A DNA stretch of 64,000 bases from Actinomycetes bacterium (GTDB lineage: Bacteria > Actinomycetota > Actinomycetes > Nanopelagicales > Nanopelagicaceae). This document shows, in pieces, positions 46,289 through 55,440 of the stretch; position 1 is the stretch's first letter; every line of letters starts with the position of its first letter. The stretch covers positions 1-64,000 of the forward strand of contig JANYDL010000019.1 of the NCBI GenBank assembly GCA_025363635.1, given 5' to 3'. A model generated the notes under the pieces. It was not told the origin of the DNA. It saw only the letters and a list, made by a program, of their open reading frames with translations, and ran no database searches. The translations under genes and the position numbers were made by a program.

Positions 46289-46396
46289 CTACTTATTCTT
46301 CTCTTTCTTTTCCTGCTTCTTTGCCCGCTTCTCTTTCAAAGAAAGTTTTGCTTCTTTCTTTGTATTAGCGTTGCTCTTCTGCTCTTTATTGGCCAT
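46289..46396 (-). CDS. 35-residue Lys-rich small protein
   Basis: ATG 46396 (AAAGG nine bases upstream) to TAG 46289. The product starts MANKEQKSNANTKKEAKLSL and continues with 'KEKRAKKQEKKEKNK'. More than a third of residues are Lys; predicted as one long basic helix. Similar short 'KLSLKEKRA.K' proteins occur in actinobacteria, but I cannot name the family or function. It may bind RNA or ribosomes by charge. Convergent with the anti-sigma gene. Confidence 0.6.
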   Translation of the reverse strand: MANKEQKSNANTKKEAKLSLKEKRAKKQEKKEKNK

Positions 46397-46489
46397 ATTT
46401 GTGCCTTTCTTCAGGGGCTGCATATCCAGACTAACGAGGGCTGAAGTCTAATAGAAAAGGTACTCTCTCCTTGCACTGGAAGGAGTTAA

Positions 46490-47224
46490 GTGATCAATTT
46501 TTCGATTGCCTTACTCGCTGGGCTCTTGGTGGGAACGATTAACGGAATGGCCGGCGGGGCCTCGATTATCTCCTATCCCATCTTGTTAGCCCTGGGAGTT
46601 CCGCCCGTCAATGCGGCGGTAACAAACGCGCTGGGGGTATCGAGTGCAAATTTCTTCGCAATTCGCTCTGGTCCTCACACCTTTCGGAAATTATTTTATA
46701 CTTTTAAAACCCATATCCTTCTCTCTGTTGTGTTCGCAATCATTGGAGCCTTTTTACTGCTTACAATGCCCCCTAAAACTTTTGAGAAGATTGTTCCATT
46801 CCTTCTCTTTGGCGCCACGACGATGATGCTGCTACCTAAGAAACCTCGACATCCGCACCAGAATAAAGTTGCAGAGCGCATAGGTATCGGAGCGAGTGGC
46901 CTTTACTGCGGATACTTCGGTCCAGGTCAAGGCGTCATGGTCGTCGCCACACTTGCAAGAAATCGGGAAGAAGACGCCCCCGCATTAAACGCAGCAAAAA
47001 ATATGATCGTGGGCGTTACGAGTTTGGCATCCAACGTGATTTATATTTTTAGCGGACGCATCTATTGGTCCCTCGCTCTTGCGCTCTTAATCGGTTCAAG
47101 CTTCGGAGGGACGCTAGGAGGAAAGTGGGCCTCCCGAATGTCTCCAATTTTCTACAAAACACTTGTGGTCATTGTCGGCTTTGGCGCCTCTATTTGGCTC
47201 TTTGTCCGCTACTTCGGTTCATGA
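46490..47224 (+). CDS. TauE/SafE-family sulfite/organosulfur exporter-like permease
   Basis: 244 residues from GTG 46490 (AAGGAG). About eight transmembrane helices. The family's twin motifs are seen: 'GLLVGTINGMAGGASIISYP' in the first half and 'GLYCGYFGPGQGVMVV' in the second. It moves anions such as sulfite or sulfoacetate; the substrate is not shown. No sulfur-metabolism gene is adjacent. Confidence 0.9.
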   Translation: MINFSIALLAGLLVGTINGMAGGASIISYPILLALGVPPVNAAVTNALGVSSANFFAIRSGPHTFRKLFYTFKTHILLSVVFAIIGAFLLLTMPPKTFEKIVPFLLFGATTMMLLPKKPRHPHQNKVAERIGIGASGLYCGYFGPGQGVMVVATLARNREEDAPALNAAKNMIVGVTSLASNVIYIFSGRIYWSLALALLIGSSFGGTLGGKWASRMSPIFYKTLVVIVGFGASIWLFVRYFGS

Positions 47225-47285
47225 CCCCGAACTAGACGAGAGCCCCTTTCGGAATTGGGTTTACGCCTCACCTCGCAGAATTTCC

Positions 47286-47300
47286 GTCTCTTAAAGAGAC
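47286..47300 (+). terminator. Possible terminator after the TauE gene
   Basis: GTCTC-TTAAA-GAGAC makes a 5-bp stem; 'ggggttttaaaa' follows. The stem is short, so confidence is low. The rest of 47225-47482 has no convincing gene or RNA. Confidence 0.3.
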
Positions 47301-47482
47301 TGAAGGGGTTTTAAAAGGAAGAGACTCCTAAAAACTCAACTTCGTAATAGTCGCCATCAAAGAATCTATCGGCAAAATTAAAGGCACGGCGATCGGAAAT
47401 TCAGGTCGATTGGCGGTCGAGACGATTCTGCACTCTTACGGGCTGCACGCGTAGAAGTGTTTCGAGCGTAAGTGAAAACTGG

Positions 47483-47554
47483 AGCCCCCCGTCAGGATTG
47501 AACTGACGACCTTCCGCTTACAAGGCGGATGCTCTACCACTGAGCTAGGGAGGC
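47483..47554 (-). tRNA. tRNA-Thr (anticodon TGT)
   Basis: A 72-nt cloverleaf on the minus strand: acceptor GCCTCCC with GGGGGGC, D arm GCTC/GAGC, anticodon stem TCCGC/GCGGA with loop CTTGTAA (anticodon TGT), T arm GTCAG-TTCAATC-CTGAC, discriminator T. CCA is not encoded. Confidence 0.95.
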
Positions 47555-47611
47555 GTTTTATACCTGCTTATTATGACAGGGCAATTGAAATAGTTGAAAT
47601 TTAGACAGCTA

Positions 47612-48316
47612 TCAGCGTAGCAACTGAGTGACTGTCACAGGTGTGAATCCTTTTGCTTGTAAAGTCTGGATGAGAAGTGGAAGTGCGCTGACAGTATGGG
47701 CATGTCCAAAGTGCATTCCAATAATGCTTCCATTTTGTACAGTTTTCATACAAGTATTAATGATTGTTTTTGCAGAAGGATTTTGATAGTCAAAACTATC
47801 GACATCGTACACGAGACAATTTGCATAGCCCGATGCTCCGGCAGCAGCACGGATAATTGCATTTGATTTCAATGTACCCGAGGGGCGAAACCATTTACTC
47901 GCGGTACCTACAGATTTGACGAGAGCAGTCTTTCCTTTAGCCACTTCAGCGGTGGCAGCTTTTAGAGACAGCAGCGTCATCGTCTTATGACTATAGGTGT
48001 GATTACCTAAATCGTTTCCTGAATCCAGAATTTCGTGTCCTATCGTCGGATTCGCGTTCAACCACGTTCCAACCGCCATTACAGAAATAGGCGCGTTGTA
48101 CTTTTTACTGATAGCCAGTATTTTTCTAGCGATCGCCAAGTCTCCTTGTCCGTGAAAAGTAATCGCAACTTCGGCTCGAGAGCGAGAGCCGTGCAAAATA
48201 TCCGGCCCCACTTTTATAGCGGAGGCGCTTTCTGGTAGAAGAATTCCAGTCAGACCAGCTACTGCTGCTCCGGCGCCAATTCTGAGAACGTTTCGTCTTG
48301 ATACATGATCACCCAT
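47612..48316 (-). CDS. Tat-exported polysaccharide-deacetylase-like protein (FHGQ variant)
   Basis: 234 residues. Twin-arginine signal 'SRRNVLRIGAGAAVAGLTG' followed by an ASA cleavage site. The NodB-fold motifs: motif 1 reads 'VAITFHGQGDL' (canonical TFDDGP), motif 2 'LGNHTYSHKT' (H104, H108, normal), motif 3 'WFRPSG' (normal), then 'VYDVDSFDY' and 'GMHFGHAHTV'. Loss of both motif-1 Asp (base and metal ligand) is shared by an actinobacterial subfamily I recognise. Deacetylase activity is therefore uncertain; it acts outside the cell. Confidence 0.85.
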   Translation of the reverse strand: MGDHVSRRNVLRIGAGAAVAGLTGILLPESASAIKVGPDILHGSRSRAEVAITFHGQGDLAIARKILAISKKYNAPISVMAVGTWLNANPTIGHEILDSGNDLGNHTYSHKTMTLLSLKAATAEVAKGKTALVKSVGTASKWFRPSGTLKSNAIIRAAAGASGYANCLVYDVDSFDYQNPSAKTIINTCMKTVQNGSIIGMHFGHAHTVSALPLLIQTLQAKGFTPVTVTQLLR

Positions 48317-48368
48317 AAAACGATTCTATCAAAGCATTTCTCGACCCGTACGCGTGTAGGTTTCTCAC

Positions 48369-49286
48369 ATGAGACTGGGAGTACTTGATGTTGGGTCGAA
48401 CACCATTCACTTACAAGTAATGGATGCACATCAAGGAGCTCGACCAACCCCCACAACTAATCTAAAAGTTGAACTCAGGCTCACGGAATTCCTGCAAGTA
48501 GACGGCTCAATCTCGCAAGTAGGAGTTGACCTCCTCATTAAGTCAATTGAAGATGCGGTCGTGCACGCACGGGAGTTCAACACTCAGGAAATTCTCGCAT
48601 TCGCTACATCTGCCCTAAGAGAAGCTCGCAACGGTGCTTTCATCATTGACCTCATAAACAAACGTTTTGAAATAGATTTACAAATTCTCACGGGTGATGA
48701 GGAAGCCCGCATCACATTTCTAGCGGTGAGACGTTGGTTGGGGTGGTCTGCCGGAGAAATTCTCGTATTAGATATCGGAGGAGGATCTCTTGAATTGGCG
48801 ATGGGTGTTGATGAGAGTCCGACTCAGGCCATATCGCTACCTTTAGGAGCTGGTAGATTGACGAGGGAATTTCTTGCTAACGATCCTTTTACGAGCAAAA
48901 GCATCAAGAGTTTAGAAAATTACGTAACGGATACGTTAAAAAAGAATTTGCCTCCAACTTTGAGCCAGCACGATGCAAATCATTTTGTGGCAACGAGTAA
49001 GACATTTAGAACTTTGGCACGAATTGCGAGCCAATGGTACGGAGACTCTCCAAAATTTCTAGAGTTCTCCTCAATCTTAGGTGTTGTCCCACGGTTAAGC
49101 GATATGAACCGAGCCCAACGTGCCGATTTGCCAGGTGTATCAAATACGCGCGCACAACAAATAGTTGCTGGCGCAATAGTTGCTCGTACGACGATGAATC
49201 TTCTCAATATTTCAGAGTTAGAAATTTGCCCATGGGCGCTGCGCGAAGGTGTAATTCTTCGGTGGCTTGATTGGATGGAGCGCTAA
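48369..49286 (+). CDS. Exopolyphosphatase/guanosine pentaphosphatase (Ppx/GppA)
   Basis: 305 residues. Actin-fold phosphatase motifs: 'LGVLDVGSNTIHLQVMDAH', 'AFATSALREARNG', and 'ILVLDIGGGSLELAMG'. It removes terminal phosphate from polyphosphate or pppGpp. The length fits the short actinobacterial Ppx type (one half of E. coli Ppx). It is close to mutT1-like and ppk, so a polyphosphate role is likely. Confidence 0.93.
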   Translation: MRLGVLDVGSNTIHLQVMDAHQGARPTPTTNLKVELRLTEFLQVDGSISQVGVDLLIKSIEDAVVHAREFNTQEILAFATSALREARNGAFIIDLINKRFEIDLQILTGDEEARITFLAVRRWLGWSAGEILVLDIGGGSLELAMGVDESPTQAISLPLGAGRLTREFLANDPFTSKSIKSLENYVTDTLKKNLPPTLSQHDANHFVATSKTFRTLARIASQWYGDSPKFLEFSSILGVVPRLSDMNRAQRADLPGVSNTRAQQIVAGAIVARTTMNLLNISELEICPWALREGVILRWLDWMER

Positions 49287-50186
49287 TCAGGCAAGTGGAT
49301 CTGGGATCCAATCGATTGCCACTATTTCCCCATCACGATGATGTAGAACCCACGCCTCTCCCGGCTCAAGTTTGCGATCTAAATCTTTAAAATTCTTCTT
49401 TCCAATAAGTTTCTTTAATAATTTTGGAAGAATTGGATTGTGACTGCAGATAATCGTCGAATTGCCACTTTCCATTAACGCCTGCGCATAATCCACCGCC
49501 GCCTCTTTATGGCTTTCATGACGATATTCGCTGAGGTCGGCAGCCACAACTGTTTTGAGGTCTAGCGCTCTAGCCATTGGTTCAATCGTCTCCATACAAC
49601 GAATTGCATCAGAGCTATGAATTTCTGAAATCGCAAAAGGTAAGAAGGTTGGCAGGAGTCGTTTAGCTTGCGTTTGACCATAAACATCAAGTGGGCGATC
49701 ACCATCATCGCCATCCCATTCCGTTCTTTTAACCGCCTTTGCGTGCCGGAGCAGCACAAGTGGTGTCGTATCCGGACCAAAATCGAGAAAGAAATCTAAT
49801 ATTGATTTGTCATCCTTGAGGGTGAGTTTCTTGCGCGCGGCCGGCGGCGTTAGCCACTCCACTGCATCCACCTCTTGAGGGTTCGGCTTTCCATAGGGAA
49901 CATTGCTTGCCATCGCGGCCCAATATCGCACCACTTTTGGCACCCCTTCGACGTCGTAAACCGTCTGACCAAGTTCAGGTCCAAAAATTGGCGTCACACC
50001 GGTTTCTTCTAAAACCTCTCGAAACGCGCACGCGATCAATGACTCGCCCTCTTCCACCTTTCCTTTGGGCAGAGACCAGTCGTCGTAACGTGGGCGGTGG
50101 ACTATCGCAACATTCAAATCGCCTTCAGCATCACGGCGCCAAAGAACCGCCCCGGCAGCCGCAATACTCTCAAAAAATTCGTCCAC
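49287..50186 (-). CDS. Nudix hydrolase fused to histidine phosphatase (MutT1-like)
   Basis: 299 residues. Residues about 1-135 hold a Nudix domain with the box 'GKVEEGESLIACAFREVLEETG' (read in two parts: GKVEEGESL and REVLEETG). Residues about 140-299 are a histidine phosphatase domain with 'VLLRHAKAVKRTEWDGDDGD' and 'TIICSHNPILPKLL'. This matches mycobacterial MutT1, which cleans oxidised or dinucleoside nucleotides. It begins three bases after ppk's stop, in the same direction. Confidence 0.9.
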   Translation of the reverse strand: MDEFFESIAAAGAVLWRRDAEGDLNVAIVHRPRYDDWSLPKGKVEEGESLIACAFREVLEETGVTPIFGPELGQTVYDVEGVPKVVRYWAAMASNVPYGKPNPQEVDAVEWLTPPAARKKLTLKDDKSILDFFLDFGPDTTPLVLLRHAKAVKRTEWDGDDGDRPLDVYGQTQAKRLLPTFLPFAISEIHSSDAIRCMETIEPMARALDLKTVVAADLSEYRHESHKEAAVDYAQALMESGNSTIICSHNPILPKLLKKLIGKKNFKDLDRKLEPGEAWVLHHRDGEIVAIDWIPDPLA

Positions 50187-50189
50187 GGA

Positions 50190-52250
50190 CTATCTCGCCT
50201 TCTCTGATTTTTGAATGAGAAACTCTTGAACATCTATCAGAGATTTCCCGTCGGATCCTTTGCTTACTCTCTGCCAAGTATTTCCTTTCAAGTGCCAACT
50301 GATTGATCCATCTGAAAGTCCTAGATCCAGTAACTCCTGTAAGTATTTCTTATGTTCGGCTCGATCAATTCTCACCATGCTTTCAACACGTCGATCTAGA
50401 TTTCGATGCATCAGGTCCGCGCTTCCAACCCAGTATTCGTCCTCGCCCGCATTTACAAAATGCAAGATACGAGAATGCTCCAGAAATCTACCTAAAACAG
50501 ATCGAACAACTATATTTTCCGATTCTTCAGGCAAGCCTGGTTGGACCGAACATATACCTCTTACTAAAAGATCAATTTTGACTCCGTGTCGCGAAGCTTT
50601 GTAAAGGTGCTCGACAAATTCTTCATCAAGTAGGGAATTAAGTTTGAATTGAATTCCAGCAGGAAGTCCTGCCTTCGCGTTTTCAATTTCTCGGTGAATT
50701 TTTTCATGCAATGCTGGACGTAAAGTGCGAGGCGCGACGAGTAAACGCGAATACGTTGACTGCGGGGCAAAACCTGAAAGTTGATTAAAGAGTTTCATTA
50801 AATCATCAGTCAGCTCGGGCTCGCAGGAGAGCATCCCCAGATCTTCGTAACTTCTCGCGGTTTTTGGATTGTAATTTCCAGTGCCAATATGGCAGTAGCG
50901 TCGTAGGCCGTCAGTCTCATCTCGAATAACAAGTGAGAGTTTGGCATGCGTTTTCAGCCCCATAAGACCATAAACGACGTGAACCCCGGCAGCTTCAAGC
51001 TTTCTCGCCCAACGCACATTTGCTTGCTCATCAAACCGAGCACGAATCTCGATGACAGCGAGAACTTGTTTTCCTGCCTCGGCTGCCTCGATGAGCGACT
51101 CCACTATCGGGGAGTCTCCGGAGGTACGATATAAGGTCTGTTTTATTGCCAATACAGAGGGATCGCGAGAGGCATTCTCCAAGAAGTGCACAACAGAAGA
51201 AGTAAAAGAGTCATAAGGATGATGAAGAAGTATCTCTCCCTCTCTAATTTTTTGAAAAAAACTATCCGGTTCCCCCAAGTCAACACCGACCAAGCCAGAG
51301 GCAATTCGCGAGCGAAATGGTGGGAACTTAATTTCGGGCAATTCAAGATTTGCTAGACGTGTAAGGTCGGTGAGATCCAAGGGCATTTTGCAGGAAATAA
51401 CATTGTCGGCGTCAATGCCCAATTCCTGTGTGAGCCTTTCCAGCAATTCAGGATTAATTCCCTCTTCAATTTCAAGGCGAACCGGTGGACCAAAACGACG
51501 GCGTAACAATTCTTGTTCCAGCGAACTTAAAAGATCTTCTGAATCTTCTTCGTCAAGTTCTAAATCCTGGTTACGTGTGACTCTAAAAGTGTAGTGGTCA
51601 TGAATTTCCATGCCCGGGAAAAGGGATTCGAGATGTTCAGCAATAACGGCTTCAAGTGGGACAAATCGATGCGAGCCATTAGTTCGCGTAGGAATGAAGC
51701 GAGACAGAATAGGAGGAACTTTTACACGCGCAAAAAACTCTTCCTTAGTCGAGGCGTTCCTCACAATTACCGCCAAGTTCAACGAAAGCCCAGATATGTA
51801 AGGAAATGGATGCGAAGGATCCACCGCTAAAGGTGTCAAGACTGGAAAAATGCGCTGATTAAAGAGAGTGGTTAGGTAAGACTTCTCAGTCTCTTCCAAA
51901 TCATTCCACGAAACAATTTCTACTCCATGCACTTTCAATTCAGGCAATATTGTGTCGTGAAAAAGCGCAGACTGCCGCGCCATCAAGGCACGGGTTAAAT
52001 GATTGATTTCGTGCATGAGCGGCTTTGGCGTGTACCCCGCGGAGTTTGCTGAAAAATTCTTGCTATCAATTTTGCTCTTCAAGGTCGCGACTCTCACCAT
52101 AAAAAATTCATCAAGATTTGAAGCGAATATGGCAAGAAATCTCACTCTTTCAAGGAGGGGAATCTCTTTATCTTCGGCCAATTCGAGGACACGCTGATTG
52201 AAAGAGAGCCAACTTAGCTCTCGATCAGTGAAATTTCCGCGGTGAACCAT
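50190..52250 (-). CDS. ppk: Polyphosphate kinase Ppk1
   Basis: 686 residues from ATG 52250, supported by GGGAGA. The N-terminal 'FTDRELSWLSFNQRVLELAED' is typical. Two PLD-like catalytic domains: 'VYGLMGLKTHAKLSLVIRD' carries the phosphorylated His, and 'HIGTGNYNPKTARSYEDLG' the second motif. It makes polyphosphate from ATP. The frame extends 49 codons further upstream but without family similarity. mutT1-like follows it, as in mycobacteria. Confidence 0.95.
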   Translation of the reverse strand: MVHRGNFTDRELSWLSFNQRVLELAEDKEIPLLERVRFLAIFASNLDEFFMVRVATLKSKIDSKNFSANSAGYTPKPLMHEINHLTRALMARQSALFHDTILPELKVHGVEIVSWNDLEETEKSYLTTLFNQRIFPVLTPLAVDPSHPFPYISGLSLNLAVIVRNASTKEEFFARVKVPPILSRFIPTRTNGSHRFVPLEAVIAEHLESLFPGMEIHDHYTFRVTRNQDLELDEEDSEDLLSSLEQELLRRRFGPPVRLEIEEGINPELLERLTQELGIDADNVISCKMPLDLTDLTRLANLELPEIKFPPFRSRIASGLVGVDLGEPDSFFQKIREGEILLHHPYDSFTSSVVHFLENASRDPSVLAIKQTLYRTSGDSPIVESLIEAAEAGKQVLAVIEIRARFDEQANVRWARKLEAAGVHVVYGLMGLKTHAKLSLVIRDETDGLRRYCHIGTGNYNPKTARSYEDLGMLSCEPELTDDLMKLFNQLSGFAPQSTYSRLLVAPRTLRPALHEKIHREIENAKAGLPAGIQFKLNSLLDEEFVEHLYKASRHGVKIDLLVRGICSVQPGLPEESENIVVRSVLGRFLEHSRILHFVNAGEDEYWVGSADLMHRNLDRRVESMVRIDRAEHKKYLQELLDLGLSDGSISWHLKGNTWQRVSKGSDGKSLIDVQEFLIQKSEKAR

Positions 52251-52407
52251 TAGATCATTCTCCCTGAAAGAGATGAATAGGCCATAACTGGGAGGTATAC
52301 AACAGACAAACCTTCGTTTTTTTCGCTCTTTGAAAGGAATTCCCAAGCGTCCATATGGGTGGCAAACTGGTGTCTCACATTTACCGCCCATCGCCAAGGG
52401 AGCCCGC

Positions 52408-55400
52408 GTGCTTAAGAATTATTGGATTAGCCCTGAGACGTCGTCGATTAATCGTCTCCCGATGCTCAATATTGAGCATCTTGAGAAGGTCTCCCTCGAT
52501 GGTGTCTGGCGCTTTCAACTCCTTCGCAGTCCACTTGACCCAATTTCTAAGCGGTGGTCAGAGATCCCGGTCCCGGGACTATGGACGATGCAACCTGAAA
52601 GTTCCGTCTTCTTTGATCCCCCGATATATACCAACGTTCAAATGCCCTTTGATGAGTTACCACCCGCGGTTCCCGAAATGAATCCGACGGGGATTTACGA
52701 GCGAGAATTTGATCTTCCATCTGGCTGGGATCGACGTCGCGTGGTGTTGCATTTGGGTGGATGGGAATCGGTTGCTTTCGTAACCATTAATGGCGAAGAA
52801 GTAGGTATGTCAAAAGATTCCCGACTTGCTGCTGAATTTGATGTAACGACCTTTGTGCGAGCAGGACGAAACACAATCCGAATTAAAGTTATTAAGTGGT
52901 CAGATGCGACTTACATCGAAGACCAAGATCAATGGTGGCATGGAGGGATTACTCGTTCGGTCAAACTATTCGTGACTAACGAAGTTTTTATCGAAAGACT
53001 TTATACAACCACTGGTTTGAAAGATGATTTCACCACTGGAACCATAAAGATTGAAGCACATATTTCTTCTCTACATAATAAACAAATCGCAGGCTACACA
53101 CTTCGAGCGAGCATTTTGGAGCTTCCAAAGGTAAAGAGCACACAACTTTCTGCGACTCTGGAATCACATATTCGTCCGAATTGGACAGAGATGACCGAGG
53201 AACAGAGACTTGCTGGAAGAGATTTCTTTCATGGTGAGTTTTGGGATGGCAAAATCCCTGCTAAAACCCTGAAAGTCCTTCACGAACTTGAGCCGCCCAC
53301 CCCAGGAAAGATCTTGCTTGAAACAGAGATACCAAAAATTTCCGCGTGGTCGGCTGAATTGCCGACCCTGTATACCTTGACCTTGGAATTAGTTGATACC
53401 ACCGGGGTAGTTATTGAGGTGACACATCAAAGAATTGGCTTCAAAGATGTACGCGTTGTCGGAAAAAACCTTCTCGTAAACGGTCAACCCATAATTATTT
53501 ACGGAATCAATCGTCACGATTTCAACCGCCTAACGGGGCGAGTTATTTCACGTGAAGACATGAGACAAGACCTTTTGGAGATGAAACGTTGGAATTTCAA
53601 CGCCGTCCGAACTTCACACTACCCAAATGATGCGGCATTTTTGGATCTCTGTGACGAGCTCGGTTTCTATGTTGTCGATGAAGCCAATATTGAATCTCAC
53701 GCCTTTTATGACTCTATCTGCAACGATCCACGTTATTTAGGCGCATTCGTCGAAAGAGTTGGACGGATGATTCAAAGGGATATTCATCATCCCTCTGTAA
53801 TACTTTGGTCGTTAGGAAACGAATCTGGGGCTGGTCTTAATCATCAAGCGGCAGCCGCATACGCGCGCGCTTTCGATCCTACTCGACCCCTCCACTATGA
53901 AGGTGCTATCAGGGGAGATTGGAGAGGTGGACATTGGCTTACCGACATTGTTAATCCGATGTATCCGACAATCGCAGCAATAGTGAGCTATGCGAAATCT
54001 GGAAAGCAAGATCGTCCTCTGATTATGTGCGAGTACTCCCATGCAATGGGGAATAGCAATGGAACTTTGGCTGACTATTGGGAGGCGATTCACGCTCTCG
54101 ATGGGCTTCAGGGAGGATTTATTTGGGAGTTTTGGGATCACGGTCCTGATCAGACGCTCCCCAACGGCCAGCACCGCGCTGCATACGGCGGTGACTACGG
54201 TGAGAAGAAGCACGATGGAAATTTCTGTTGCGACGGAATGGTTTTCCCAGATCGAACACCCAAGCCTGCCATGCGAGAATTTAAAGAAATTGCATCGCCA
54301 ATTCTGATCACGACCAAATCTGCAAAAACCGGTGAATTCGAGATCTTCAACAAGCAATTCTTTGCGGACTTATCGGATTATGAAATAAGTTGGTCAATTA
54401 GCCGTGACGGTCTCGTATCTCAAACGGGAAAGCTCAATTTTCCAAAAGTAGCGCCGCGCAGAAGCACAAAGGTCGTTATTAAGTCGCCACACCTTGCAAA
54501 AAGCGATGGTCGAGGCGAAAGATTTATCACCTTTACCTTCAGTCGTAAGTCAAGCACTCCATGGGCTTCTTCCGCCAGTGAGGTCGGCTGGAATCAGTTC
54601 TCACTTCCATCACGGGCACTTGCGGTGCCGACGGCGCTCCCCAAAGGCAAAGCCACCGACCTCGTGACGATTGTTGATGACTCGGGATTGATTCATCTTC
54701 CTTATATGCGGTCTGCTCCAGAACTTTCATTGTGGCGAGCGCCTACTGACAATGATCGAATCGGCCATATTGCAACGAAGTGGTCCCGATGGGGAGTTAA
54801 CGAACTCACCCGTAGCGATTGTGTCATTACTCGAAGTGCTCACCAGGTAAAGATTTCAAACATCTGGCAGACGGCTACTGGGACAAATATTAAGCATATG
54901 CAGATCGTCGTCCAAAATGTCGATGGATTTTCGGTAAAAGAGAGTGTCACAATTCCGAAAGAACTTAACGACCTAGGTCGAGTTGGTACGACTTTCCAAT
55001 TGTCAGAAGATCTCGATTCCCTTCTCTGGTTTGGAACTGGCGCACACGAAACTTATCCAGATAGAAGAATTGGGAAAATCCATCGTTGGTCTAGTTCTGT
55101 GGCGGATCAATATGTTCCATACGTGCGACCACAGGAGAATGGCGGACACTATGGAGTTCGTTGGTTCGAAGTGACTGATTCCTCAGGTACAGGAGTTCGT
55201 TTTGATTGTGACACTCCTCGACAGGTTTCAGTAACAAACAATCTTGCCTCAGTCTTGGCAGATGCCACGCACGATGTGGATGTCGTACCCTCTGGCACAG
55301 TTGTAGTGCAGATAGACGCCGCACATCGAGGGCTCGGAACTGCATCCTGTGGTCCAGATACCATCGCAAAATATCTGATTCCGACCGGCCTTCATACCTG

Positions 55401-55425
55401 GCAGTGGCAGGTTACGACTATCTAG
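52408..55425 (+). CDS. lacZ: Beta-galactosidase (GH2)
   Basis: About 1005 residues from GTG 52408 (AAGGGAG seven bases upstream). Domain order as in LacZ: sugar-binding jelly roll, Ig-like, TIM barrel, Ig-like, and the large beta-galactosidase C domain. Acid/base E472 in 'WSLGNESGAGLNHQ' and nucleophile E542 in 'IMCEYSHAMGNSNG'. 'LDGVWRFQLL' is at the N-terminus. No signal peptide, so it hydrolyses beta-galactosides inside the cell. No transporter or regulator is next to it. Confidence 0.94.
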   Translation: MLKNYWISPETSSINRLPMLNIEHLEKVSLDGVWRFQLLRSPLDPISKRWSEIPVPGLWTMQPESSVFFDPPIYTNVQMPFDELPPAVPEMNPTGIYEREFDLPSGWDRRRVVLHLGGWESVAFVTINGEEVGMSKDSRLAAEFDVTTFVRAGRNTIRIKVIKWSDATYIEDQDQWWHGGITRSVKLFVTNEVFIERLYTTTGLKDDFTTGTIKIEAHISSLHNKQIAGYTLRASILELPKVKSTQLSATLESHIRPNWTEMTEEQRLAGRDFFHGEFWDGKIPAKTLKVLHELEPPTPGKILLETEIPKISAWSAELPTLYTLTLELVDTTGVVIEVTHQRIGFKDVRVVGKNLLVNGQPIIIYGINRHDFNRLTGRVISREDMRQDLLEMKRWNFNAVRTSHYPNDAAFLDLCDELGFYVVDEANIESHAFYDSICNDPRYLGAFVERVGRMIQRDIHHPSVILWSLGNESGAGLNHQAAAAYARAFDPTRPLHYEGAIRGDWRGGHWLTDIVNPMYPTIAAIVSYAKSGKQDRPLIMCEYSHAMGNSNGTLADYWEAIHALDGLQGGFIWEFWDHGPDQTLPNGQHRAAYGGDYGEKKHDGNFCCDGMVFPDRTPKPAMREFKEIASPILITTKSAKTGEFEIFNKQFFADLSDYEISWSISRDGLVSQTGKLNFPKVAPRRSTKVVIKSPHLAKSDGRGERFITFTFSRKSSTPWASSASEVGWNQFSLPSRALAVPTALPKGKATDLVTIVDDSGLIHLPYMRSAPELSLWRAPTDNDRIGHIATKWSRWGVNELTRSDCVITRSAHQVKISNIWQTATGTNIKHMQIVVQNVDGFSVKESVTIPKELNDLGRVGTTFQLSEDLDSLLWFGTGAHETYPDRRIGKIHRWSSSVADQYVPYVRPQENGGHYGVRWFEVTDSSGTGVRFDCDTPRQVSVTNNLASVLADATHDVDVVPSGTVVVQIDAAHRGLGTASCGPDTIAKYLIPTGLHTWQWQVTTI

Positions 55426-55440
55426 TCGATCTCACAGCGG

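Noticed and set aside
47340-47455. An open stretch without start codon, ending in a stop at about 47455, with protein-like composition (VAIKESIGKIKGTAIG...)
   Set aside because: No ATG/GTG/TTG and no ribosome site; about 37 codons only. May be a gene remnant but nothing recognisable.
52251-52397. Longer N-terminus for Ppk
   Set aside because: The upstream part has Cys/Pro-rich random composition; ATG 52250 has GGGAGA and begins with the family sequence.
53812-54357. 181-codon frame antisense to lacZ
   Set aside because: Lies inside the conserved barrel of lacZ on the other strand; no similarity and no ribosome site.
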